Assembly (NCBI GenBank): GCA_020724025.1
Contig: DYHU01000227.1
Span: forward strand, 1 to 6,179
DNA from: Syntrophorhabdus sp.
Lineage (GTDB): Bacteria; Desulfobacterota; BSN033; UBA1163
Length of the DNA: 6,179 bases
Direction: 5' to 3'
Shown here: positions 1 through 5,715 of the stretch, in pieces
How the letters are laid out: every line of letters begins with the position of its first letter
Numbering within the stretch: position 1 is the first letter of the stretch
The notes under the pieces: model-generated
Told to the model about the DNA's origin: nothing
What the model saw: only the letters and a program-made list of their open reading frames with translations
Database searches by the model: none
Made by a program: the position numbers and the translations under genes

Positions 1-396
1 GTCAGTGGTGCCAGGGGTCATACCAAACCCGGGAACGTGGGTCTTTCCATGCTCCCTGAAGAGTTGGTCATATTTATACTCCTCACCAAAACCATTGAGG
101 TTGATGCCATGACAGCCTGCCTCAGCGATACAGGCAGTGGATGGGTCATTGAGGGAGATGGTCGTGCCATCCATGACAATGTCATACTCCCGCATCAGTC
201 TCACGGTCTCTTTCTTATTACTCACATCGACTCTCTTGAAATCGACTCGGGCGTCGTTGAGCCATTCCGCTACTTCCCGGCCGGCCTTCTCATTGAAGTC
301 GCCGATAGTGATCTTCTTAAAATCAGAAAACTCGACAAGGTCATGGGCCGCCTCACGGCAAATCTTCCCTGCTCCTCCCAGACACAAGACTCTCAT
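1..396 (-). CDS. Saccharopine dehydrogenase-like NAD(P)-binding oxidoreductase, N-terminal part (cut by window edge)
   Basis: The first 132 residues of a protein that continues beyond base 1. It opens with a Rossmann beta-alpha-beta unit: MRVLCLGGAGKIC (residues 1-13) is the dinucleotide loop and an acidic end of strand 2 follows in ITIGDFN (29-35), with YDIVMDGT (71-78) as the next strand. GFGMTPGTTD (123-132) resembles the G-x-G-x-TPG-x-T(N/D) segment of the saccharopine dehydrogenase / carboxynorspermidine dehydrogenase superfamily. Members use NAD(P)H to make or break C-N bonds or to oxidise amino acids; the substrate here is unknown. The third glycine of the GxGxxG fingerprint is Cys13. 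The ATG at 396-394 has an AAAGGAG SD 10 nt upstream. The gene lies 71 bp after the ABC ATPase stop with no convincing terminator between, so it is probably in the same operon. Family call is fairly secure, specific function is not. Confidence 0.8.
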   Translation of the reverse strand, partial: MRVLCLGGAGKICREAAHDLVEFSDFKKITIGDFNEKAGREVAEWLNDARVDFKRVDVSNKKETVRLMREYDIVMDGTTISLNDPSTACIAEAGCHGINLNGFGEEYKYDQLFREHGKTHVPGFGMTPGTTD

Positions 397-406
397 CGTT
401 TCTATA

Positions 407-413
407 CTCCTTT
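407..413 (-). promoter_or_regulatory. Ribosome binding site of the saccharopine dehydrogenase-like gene
   Basis: AAAGGAG on the minus strand, with its 3' end 10 nt before the ATG at 396-394. It supports that ATG as the start; the spacing is slightly long but acceptable. Confidence 0.6.
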
Positions 414-467
414 CGTTTGTTTCGCACTTAAACGACCCTGAAGGATGGAAATGGCATGATGAGGGGT

Positions 468-1562
468 TTAATGTTTCCTCAGAACGTGGATGTTTTTAGG
501 AATGGTCAGATAAATTTTTTCATTGTCCTTAAAAATTCCCGTCTCCCGGGGATTCGTCTGGTCAATAATCATTCTCTCGCCTTTCACCTGTACCGTATAT
601 TTGGCCAAGGAACCCACATACATTCCAATCTCCACTTCACCCTGAAAGATATTATCGCCTGTCGTTGGCTCTGACCGAGAAATGTTAATGGTCTCGGGTC
701 GAATCACCAATTTCACCTTATCCCCGACGTTAAAATTCCTTTCCGGGACAAAGTCGATTCTTCCAATAGGAGTCGATACCGTGGCAATATCGAGCCGGAT
801 ATCGACTCTCTCCACGACGCCATCCAGAAAATTAACATATCCCACAAAGGAAGCGATGAACTCATTATCGGGTCGTTCGTAGATTTCGATAGGAGAACCG
901 ATCTGCTGGATGACCCCTTCCTTCATGACGACGATCCGATCCGAAATGCTCATGGCTTCAAATTGGTCATGGGTGACAAAGATCGTGGTAATCTTCAATC
1001 GCTCCTGCAATTTCCGTATCTCCCCTCTCATGGTCAGTCTGAGGTTTGCATCCAGATTGGAGAGCGGCTCGTCCAGCAGCAACACTTTAGGCTCAAGACT
1101 CAGAGCACGGGCCACTGCAACCCGCTGTTGCTGGCCTCCGCTGAGTTTATCGATCATTCTCCCTCCGAGCCCTTCCAACTTTACCAATCGGAGCAATTCC
1201 TCTACTCTCTCCTGAATCCTATTCTTCTTCCATTTCTTAATCTTCAGCCCATAGCTGATATTTTCAGCCACAGTCATATGAGGAAACAGGGCATAATTCT
1301 GGAAACAGATTCGAGTGTCCCTCAAATTGGGAGGCAGATGGTCGATTCTCCGACTATCGAGAATCACTTGTCCTGAATCGAGGGGGGTAAAACCGCCAAT
1401 CACTCGTAAAAGGGTCGTCTTCCCACATCCACTGGGCCCCACAAAAGTCACCAATTCACCTTTTGTGACATCCAAGGAAATGCCCTTCAAAACTTCGAGA
1501 CGATCATAATACTTATGAATATCATTGAGCATCAGCATCGGAATAGATTGATTAAAACTCAT
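468..1562 (-). CDS. ABC transporter ATP-binding protein (FbpC/PotA/PhnT-like, with TOBE domain)
   Basis: Cytoplasmic ATPase that energises the importer encoded with it; 364 residues, the usual size for a nucleotide-binding domain plus C-terminal TOBE region. All catalytic elements are present: Walker A GPSGCGKTT (42-50), Q-loop Gln88 in CFQNYALFPHMTV, signature LSGGQQQR (140-147), Walker B VLLLDEP (160-166), D-loop SNLD (168-171) and switch His198 in FVTHDQ. IRPETINIS (287-295) marks the start of the TOBE-like part, typical of importers for iron, polyamines, phosphonates and other small solutes. The ATG lies inside the ATGA formed with the permease stop (4-bp overlap), which implies translational coupling and a stoichiometric complex. 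The ATPase family does not reveal the substrate. No residue is missing and the gene looks functional. Confidence 0.95.
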   Translation of the reverse strand: MSFNQSIPMLMLNDIHKYYDRLEVLKGISLDVTKGELVTFVGPSGCGKTTLLRVIGGFTPLDSGQVILDSRRIDHLPPNLRDTRICFQNYALFPHMTVAENISYGLKIKKWKKNRIQERVEELLRLVKLEGLGGRMIDKLSGGQQQRVAVARALSLEPKVLLLDEPLSNLDANLRLTMRGEIRKLQERLKITTIFVTHDQFEAMSISDRIVVMKEGVIQQIGSPIEIYERPDNEFIASFVGYVNFLDGVVERVDIRLDIATVSTPIGRIDFVPERNFNVGDKVKLVIRPETINISRSEPTTGDNIFQGEVEIGMYVGSLAKYTVQVKGERMIIDQTNPRETGIFKDNEKIYLTIPKNIHVLRKH

Positions 1563-3256
1563 ACGGTTACACTCCCCTTCTTCTGCGATACATCGAATCC
1601 TGTCTTCTTGGTAATATAGTTGAGAATGACCATGCAGAAAATGACGATGACCACCAATTTCATGGTGGTCGCTGATGCCACCCCTATCTCTCCATAGACC
1701 GCTGCATCAAAGATCTTTACGGCAGCCAGATCAAAGCCCGGGCTGACAAGGAAAACCACGGCACTCAAGGAAACAATGGCGGTCATGAAAGTATAGATAA
1801 AGCCGGCGATAAAGGCAGGGAACATGATTGGTAATACAATCTTATAGAATGTGGTCAAAAAGTTAGCCCCCAGGTCTGCAGAGGCCTCCTCGATCTCGAT
1901 ATTGATCTGGTGGAGTTTGCTGATCCCCGCCTCCACGCCAACCGCCAGAAACCGGAAGACGCAATTGAGGGCGAGGATCATGATCCCTCCGGTCAATTTA
2001 ATCGGAGGAGTATTAAAAGCGAGCAAATACCCTATCCCGATGACCGTCCCCGGAAGGGCAAACCCTGAAAGGGAAATCATCTCAATAAAGGTTCGACCGA
2101 AAAATTTACCTCGGACAATCACATAAGCAAGGAGCGTGCCGATGATGGCCCCGATGAAGGCAGCGATGAGGGAAACCTTGATGCTGTTATAGATGGCCCG
2201 GTTCGAATCGAAGTTTAAAATGTGACTGAAAACGATCTCATTTTTAACGCCCAGAAGTCTTGTAAAAGAAGACACAAGAACGACTCCAAAAGAGATAACG
2301 ATGACCAGTCCGGCAAGGCAACTGATGACGAGAAAAGGGATCTTTACAAGGGGGGTCATCTTTCTTGGCTCAGAAGCAACGGGTTTCCCTCCGATGGTCG
2401 TAAATTTTTTTCCGGTGAGCAGGTAGTTATGAAGGAAGAAGATAATGATGCAGGGGATGATCAAAACGACCGATAAGACGCTCCCCATTTCGAAGTCCGC
2501 CTCACCGATGATCATTTGATAGGTATCCGGTGCGAGAAAAGGCGTCCGTCCTCCCAGAATGGCCGCATTCCCAAACTCGGCAATGGTCATTACAAATACA
2601 AGGAGACCGGCTTTTAATATTCCTGGAGCGAGCAAAGGGATGGTAATGGTTCGAATAATCCTTGTTTCCGAAGCCCCCAAATCGTAAGCGCTCTCTTCCA
2701 GATTCGGATTGAGAGACATGAGTGTATTCTCAATCATCAGATAAGCCAAAGGGATGAAGGCAAGCGTCTGAGCAATGACCACACCGCTGAAACCATAGAT
2801 GCTCCAATTCAATCCGAAGACCTTGGTCAAGATGCCATTGCGGCCAAAAAGAATGATGAGGGAAATGGCAAAGAGGTACGGGGGAGCAATCAGGGGCATC
2901 ATGGTAATAAATTTTAGAGGTTTCCGGAGAGAAAGGGGGCCCCGGGTCGTGAGATAAGCCATGCAGAAGCCCACCACCAAACAGACCACGGTATTAATAA
3001 AACCGAGCATGACGGTGTTGAGGAGGGATTGAAAATAATAGCCCTTTACAAAAAACTTAATGTAATAGGTGAGGGTCAACCCCTGAGGGCCTTTGATGCT
3101 TTTGATGAGGACGGCGAAGATGGGATAAAGGAGAAAGACGGCAAGAAGCAGAAAAAGAATAGCGGCAAGGATATTGATCAGTTCAGCATTGATAAACGTT
3201 TTGATCTTTTCCCAGAGATTCCTTTGTGGGATGGAGAGGATTTCCGCCATTGCCAT
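1559..3256 (-). CDS. ABC transporter permease, fused two-domain (FbpB-like)
   Basis: Inner-membrane channel of the importer. From the ATG at 3256 it has 565 residues and about 12 hydrophobic segments in two sets of six (roughly 27-51, 77-104, 114-138, 156-179, 213-236, 259-280; then 303-331, 358-383, 390-414, 421-445, 482-506, 532-551). Each half carries a cytoplasmic EAA loop that docks on the ATPase: EESAYDLGASETRI starts near 187 and EEASADLGANFLTTF near 456. Both are followed by the IPLLAPG / LPIMFPA pattern. This is two MetI-type domains in one chain, as in FbpB-type permeases, so one protein replaces the usual pair. The reading frame is open back to a TTG at 3268, but that TTG overlaps the SD sequence TTGAGGAGA, so initiation at ATG 3256 (4 nt after AGGAG) or ATG 3250 (10 nt after) is more likely. 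It lies 20 bp after the binding-protein stop. Confidence 0.93.
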   Translation of the reverse strand: MAMAEILSIPQRNLWEKIKTFINAELINILAAILFLLLAVFLLYPIFAVLIKSIKGPQGLTLTYYIKFFVKGYYFQSLLNTVMLGFINTVVCLVVGFCMAYLTTRGPLSLRKPLKFITMMPLIAPPYLFAISLIILFGRNGILTKVFGLNWSIYGFSGVVIAQTLAFIPLAYLMIENTLMSLNPNLEESAYDLGASETRIIRTITIPLLAPGILKAGLLVFVMTIAEFGNAAILGGRTPFLAPDTYQMIIGEADFEMGSVLSVVLIIPCIIIFFLHNYLLTGKKFTTIGGKPVASEPRKMTPLVKIPFLVISCLAGLVIVISFGVVLVSSFTRLLGVKNEIVFSHILNFDSNRAIYNSIKVSLIAAFIGAIIGTLLAYVIVRGKFFGRTFIEMISLSGFALPGTVIGIGYLLAFNTPPIKLTGGIMILALNCVFRFLAVGVEAGISKLHQINIEIEEASADLGANFLTTFYKIVLPIMFPAFIAGFIYTFMTAIVSLSAVVFLVSPGFDLAAVKIFDAAVYGEIGVASATTMKLVVIVIFCMVILNYITKKTGFDVSQKKGSVTV

Positions 3257-3260
3257 CTTT

Positions 3261-3265
3261 CTCCT
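3261..3265 (-). promoter_or_regulatory. Ribosome binding site that decides the permease start
   Basis: AGGAG on the minus strand, within TTGAGGAGAAAGATG. Because the SD covers the upstream TTG (3268-3266), that codon cannot be the initiator served by it. The two following in-frame ATGs at 3256 and 3250 are the candidates, with spacings of 4 and 10 nt. Confidence 0.6.
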
Positions 3266-3276
3266 CAAACCATTTT

Positions 3277-4272
3277 TTATTTAAATTCGGTCCTGAATTT
3301 CTCTTTCCAGACATCATTCCATTTCGGCCGCATCTCTGCCGCATAGCCAAGGTCGAGCTTGATATATTTGGGCGTCTTATCACCGTAAAGAGCATTCGGT
3401 GCTGGGCGGGGGGTGACATAACCCATCTTGGCCATCATCACGCTGAATTCAGGGGTCCCGAAGACATCGATCACTTTCTTGCAGACATCCATCACTTTTG
3501 TCCCCTTGAGAATCATCGCAAAGGTTCCATCATAACCAATGCCTTCCTCTGGAACAGCCCAAAGGAGTGGGAAACCCTTATCAAGCCTGTCTTTGACATT
3601 CTCATCCGATGTAATTCCCAGTAGAAACTCTCCTCTTCCTACCAAATCGGTTGGAGCGTTTCCGCTCCGGGTGTAGTGGTGGATATTTTTATCCAGGGCC
3701 TCTATGAACTTCCATCCCTGTTCTTCTCCATAGAGGGCCAGGAAGGAGAAGCGGATCATATTGGCTGTACCCGAACTAAAGGGCGATGGCATAATAATCT
3801 GGTCTTTCCATTTGGGATCTAAAAGCTCCTTCCAGCTCTTGGGCATGGTGTACCCTTTTTCTTTTAGCTTATCTCTATTGCCGACCAAAACGAATGAGAA
3901 ATTCGAGATGTTAAACCAGTATTTTCCGGAGTCGATAAACTCAGATGTTACTCCCTTCCACCCGGGAGAAACATAAGGAACAGACCATCCATTCTTTTTA
4001 GCCATAAAGGCCAGTGGAGACCCACAGCCGGAAATCATATCTGCGTTAAAGTTCGGCGCTTCGGATTTCACCTTGGCCTCAATCTCTCCAAAGGATTGGA
4101 ATGTTTGTAGAATGGAAACACCCGTCTTTTCTTTAACAAAGTTTACAACCTTGACATTGTTTTCCGGAGACAAACCCATGTAGGCTCTTACAGTTTGTGC
4201 ATGGACATCATTCATCAGAAACGCAACGAAAAGAATTGATATCATGATCATTAGAACTAACTTCCCTTTCAT
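3277..4272 (-). CDS. Periplasmic substrate-binding protein of an ABC importer (COG1840, SBP type 6/FbpA-AfuA-like)
   Basis: Extracytoplasmic receptor that delivers the solute to the fused permease; 331 residues, normal for the family. A Sec signal peptide is clear: Lys4, hydrophobic stretch about 5-20, and a likely cleavage after VHA (residue 25). There is no lipobox cysteine, so it should be a soluble periplasmic protein. Family features include SWKELLDPKWKDQI (146-159), the ligand-loop segment PSPFSSGTANM (162-172), VGRGEFLLGI (211-220) and PEEGIGYDGTFAMILKGTK (241-259), close to the PEG-x-GYE segment of organic-ligand members. The adjacent Tyr-Tyr pair of ferric-binding FbpA/FutA proteins is absent, so iron is unlikely; the real ligand is unknown. 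The start is well supported by AGGAGG 8 nt before the ATG. It is the first gene of the transporter unit and follows the largest gap in the window, where a promoter may sit. Confidence 0.92.
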   Translation of the reverse strand: MKGKLVLMIMISILFVAFLMNDVHAQTVRAYMGLSPENNVKVVNFVKEKTGVSILQTFQSFGEIEAKVKSEAPNFNADMISGCGSPLAFMAKKNGWSVPYVSPGWKGVTSEFIDSGKYWFNISNFSFVLVGNRDKLKEKGYTMPKSWKELLDPKWKDQIIMPSPFSSGTANMIRFSFLALYGEEQGWKFIEALDKNIHHYTRSGNAPTDLVGRGEFLLGITSDENVKDRLDKGFPLLWAVPEEGIGYDGTFAMILKGTKVMDVCKKVIDVFGTPEFSVMMAKMGYVTPRPAPNALYGDKTPKYIKLDLGYAAEMRPKWNDVWKEKFRTEFK

Positions 4273-4280
4273 AAATTTTC

Positions 4281-4286
4281 CCTCCT
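4281..4286 (-). promoter_or_regulatory. Ribosome binding site of the substrate-binding protein
   Basis: A perfect AGGAGG inside AAAGGAGGG, 8 nt before ATG 4272-4270. This is the strongest SD that directly serves a gene in the window, fitting the high level normally needed for a binding protein. Confidence 0.8.
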
Positions 4287-4345
4287 TTCAAGGTTTAAGT
4301 ATTTGTTTTTAAAAAATCCTTTTTTATCACCTCCCTTCTGAGGAT

Positions 4346-4373
4346 ATACTATCAATATCACAAAAAAAGTCAA
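4346..4373 (-). promoter_or_regulatory. Candidate sigma70-type promoter for the transporter genes
   Basis: On the minus strand TTGACT (4373-4368, five of six matches to the -35 consensus) is followed after 16 nt by TAGTAT (4351-4346, four of six to the -10 consensus). The spacer is very AT-rich. Initiation just downstream would leave a leader of roughly 65-70 nt before the binding-protein ATG. The element sits in the largest intergenic gap of the block, between the second aminotransferase and the transporter. The match is by eye, and AT-rich gaps produce such hits by chance. Confidence 0.35.
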
Positions 4374-4380
4374 AAAAGTC
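4363..4380. repeat. Two tandem copies of AAAAAAGTC
   Basis: AAAAAAGTC occurs at 4363-4371 and again at 4372-4380 with no spacer. On the transcribed strand it reads as GACTTTTTT twice. The copy junction creates the TTGACT used as the -35 candidate. It lies 11 bp after the aminotransferase stop. It may be an upstream promoter element, replication slippage, or a chance pair. Confidence 0.6.
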
Positions 4381-4391
4381 TTCCTTCCCTC

Positions 4392-5660
4392 TCATATTTC
4401 CTCAAGCACCTTCCGGCTGATGTCGATTATTTTTTGGACATCCTCATCGGTATGGGCCGAGGAGAGATAGAGCTTTGTCCCCATGGGATTTAAAAAGATC
4501 CCGTTCTTAAATAATCCCAGAACAAACTTCCTCGCCTTTTCTCGGTCAGCCCCGAAGGCTGTCCTGTAATCGACGACGGGTTTTTCAGTGAATAGAACTT
4601 GACAGAGAGGTCCATCTCCTAACACCTGACCAGAAATTTCCAGCTCTTGAAGGAGTGTTCTCAACCCATCTCTCAAATTTCGTCCAAGGGCATGGAGCCG
4701 TTCGTAAGCTCCTGGTTTTCTGAGCTCTCTCAGCGTAGCAAGGCTGGCGGCAGCCGAGACAGGATTCCCCGCGAGAGTAGAGGCAAACCAGACATATCTC
4801 TCTTTCCCCAGATTGGCCTCCGTGCAGAGATCAAGGATATCCGCCCTTCCGCAGATGGCTCCGATGGGATACCCGCCTCCCATCGCCTTTCCAAAGGCGG
4901 CAAGATCTGGAACCACTCCGTAATATTCCTGAGCCCCACCATAGGCGAGGCGAAATCCTGTGACCACCTCATCAAAAACAAGGAGGATCCCCCTCTCTTT
5001 GGTTATCCTTCGAACCCCCTCTAAAAAACCCGCTACAGGAGGGGTACTTCGCTGAAGAGGCTCCATAATGACACAGGCTAGCTCGTCTCCATATTGATCA
5101 ATGATTTTTCGAGTCGTTTCCAAATCATTATAAGGAGCGATCAGAACCTCTTCTTTAACCTGTTTGGAGATCCCTGCAGAGGTGGGTTCAGGAGTGGGAA
5201 AGGGAAGAAGTTTTTGTGGAAAGAGGCTCATCACGCCAATATCATGAGCCCCGTGATAGGCTCCCTCGAATTTTAAGATTTTGGTCCTTCGGGTGAAGGC
5301 TCTGGCAAATCGAAGGCAATAAAAGGTCGCCTCTGTCCCTGAGGCAGCAAACCGAATCTTCTCGGCGCACGGGATCGCCTGGGACAACTCCTGGGCTAAT
5401 TCCAATGCCGGTTCATTCACATAGGAAAAACTGGAACCCCTTTCAACCTGTTTTTTGACAGCCTCTGTAATCGCCGGATGGGCGTGGCCGAGGATGACCG
5501 AACCCCAGGAAAGGGAGTAATCGATAAACTCTTTTCCGAAGACATCGTATAGTTTGGATCCCCTGCCATGGGACAGGACAGTCGAAAGCTCTTTGGGCAG
5601 GTTGAATTCTCCAAAAGAACCGCCTGGAAAAAGACGAAAGGAAAGTTCGATTGGCCCCAA
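4392..5660 (-). CDS. Class III PLP-dependent aminotransferase, glutamate-1-semialdehyde aminomutase-like
   Basis: Complete 422-residue fold-type I PLP enzyme. Visible elements: KLYDVFGKEFIDY and LGHAHPAI (36-64), cofactor phosphate loop ASGTEAT (106-112), FEGAYHG (131-137) with Tyr135 stacking on PLP, Asp230 in FDEVVTGFR (229-237) holding the pyridine nitrogen, Schiff-base Lys258 in FGKAMGGGYPIGA (256-268), and TLAGNP (295-300), whose Thr contacts PLP phosphate across the dimer. Closest recognisable family is glutamate-1-semialdehyde 2,1-aminomutase (about 430 residues). However, the GGVNSPVR loop of true GSAM is GGSFGEFNLP here (13-22), and the C-terminal FEA glutamate is replaced (MGTKLYLSSAHT, 393-404), so I do not call it hemL. 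Start is TTG 5660-5658: TGA lies just upstream in frame, AGAGG sits 8 nt before, and no suitable ATG follows near the N-terminus. It is 55 bp after another aminotransferase; the acceptor and donor are unknown. Confidence 0.9.
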   Translation of the reverse strand: MGPIELSFRLFPGGSFGEFNLPKELSTVLSHGRGSKLYDVFGKEFIDYSLSWGSVILGHAHPAITEAVKKQVERGSSFSYVNEPALELAQELSQAIPCAEKIRFAASGTEATFYCLRFARAFTRRTKILKFEGAYHGAHDIGVMSLFPQKLLPFPTPEPTSAGISKQVKEEVLIAPYNDLETTRKIIDQYGDELACVIMEPLQRSTPPVAGFLEGVRRITKERGILLVFDEVVTGFRLAYGGAQEYYGVVPDLAAFGKAMGGGYPIGAICGRADILDLCTEANLGKERYVWFASTLAGNPVSAAASLATLRELRKPGAYERLHALGRNLRDGLRTLLQELEISGQVLGDGPLCQVLFTEKPVVDYRTAFGADREKARKFVLGLFKNGIFLNPMGTKLYLSSAHTDEDVQKIIDISRKVLEEI

Positions 5661-5668
5661 TCAAATAA

Positions 5669-5673
5669 CCTCT
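5669..5673 (-). promoter_or_regulatory. Ribosome binding site supporting a TTG start
   Basis: AGAGG on the minus strand, 8 nt before TTG 5660-5658. It is weaker than the AGGAGG of the binding protein. Together with a weak initiator codon it suggests modest translation of this aminotransferase, or dependence on ribosomes arriving from the gene upstream. Confidence 0.5.
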
Positions 5674-5681
5674 AAATTTTC

Positions 5682-5694
5682 CCCCTTTTAGGGG
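5682..5694 (-). repeat. Small G/C inverted repeat between the two aminotransferase genes
   Basis: CCCCT-AAA-AGGGG on the transcribed strand: a 5-bp stem with a 3-nt loop (or a 4-bp stem with 5 nt). It is followed by GAAAATTT rather than a T-run, so it does not look like an intrinsic terminator. It lies about 9 nt upstream of the AGAGG SD. It could be a minor RNA structure in the leader of the TTG-initiated gene, or chance. Confidence 0.35.
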
Positions 5695-5715
5695 CGATGT
5701 TAAGGGCTTGTTAAA

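Noticed and set aside
397..467. Terminator between the ATPase and the saccharopine dehydrogenase-like gene
   Set aside because: Only a loose CGTTT/AAACG pairing with an 11-nt loop and no T-run is visible, so read-through into the downstream gene is more likely.
37..1509. Plus-strand open frames at 37-441, 137-499, 456-674, 682-882, 910-1215, 963-1376 and 1315-1509
   Set aside because: They lie opposite the oxidoreductase and ATPase genes, whose minus-strand products carry clear motifs. The plus-strand products show no family features and no SD support.
3257..3268. TTG at 3268 as the permease start
   Set aside because: The TTG is part of the TTGAGGAGA stretch that contains the SD, and the next in-frame ATGs lie at workable distances after that SD.
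3277..3279. Naming the importer fbpABC/ferric iron transporter
   Set aside because: The architecture matches, but the binding protein lacks the Tyr-Tyr pair and the neighbours are amino-compound enzymes; the name would imply an unsupported substrate.
1851..3624. Plus-strand open frames at 1851-2126, 2222-2476, 3029-3346 and 3226-3624, and a minus-strand frame at 3183-3419
   Set aside because: These are shadows of the permease and binding-protein genes. Low-complexity charged products such as that of 3029-3346 are typical of the strand opposite membrane segments.
4304..4325. A6-TCC-T6 palindrome as an intrinsic terminator
   Set aside because: The stem is entirely A/T with no G/C pairs, and it lies within the leader of the binding-protein gene, so it is unlikely to terminate efficiently.
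4392..5660. Calling the GSAM-like gene hemL
   Set aside because: The substrate-recognition loop GGVNSPVR and the FEA glutamate are not present, and no other tetrapyrrole genes are nearby.
4730..5664. Alternative frames inside the second aminotransferase (4730-4981 -, 5417-5614 -, 5443-5664 -, 4647-5024 +, 5094-5276 +)
   Set aside because: They overlap a complete, motif-rich gene and their products show no recognisable features.
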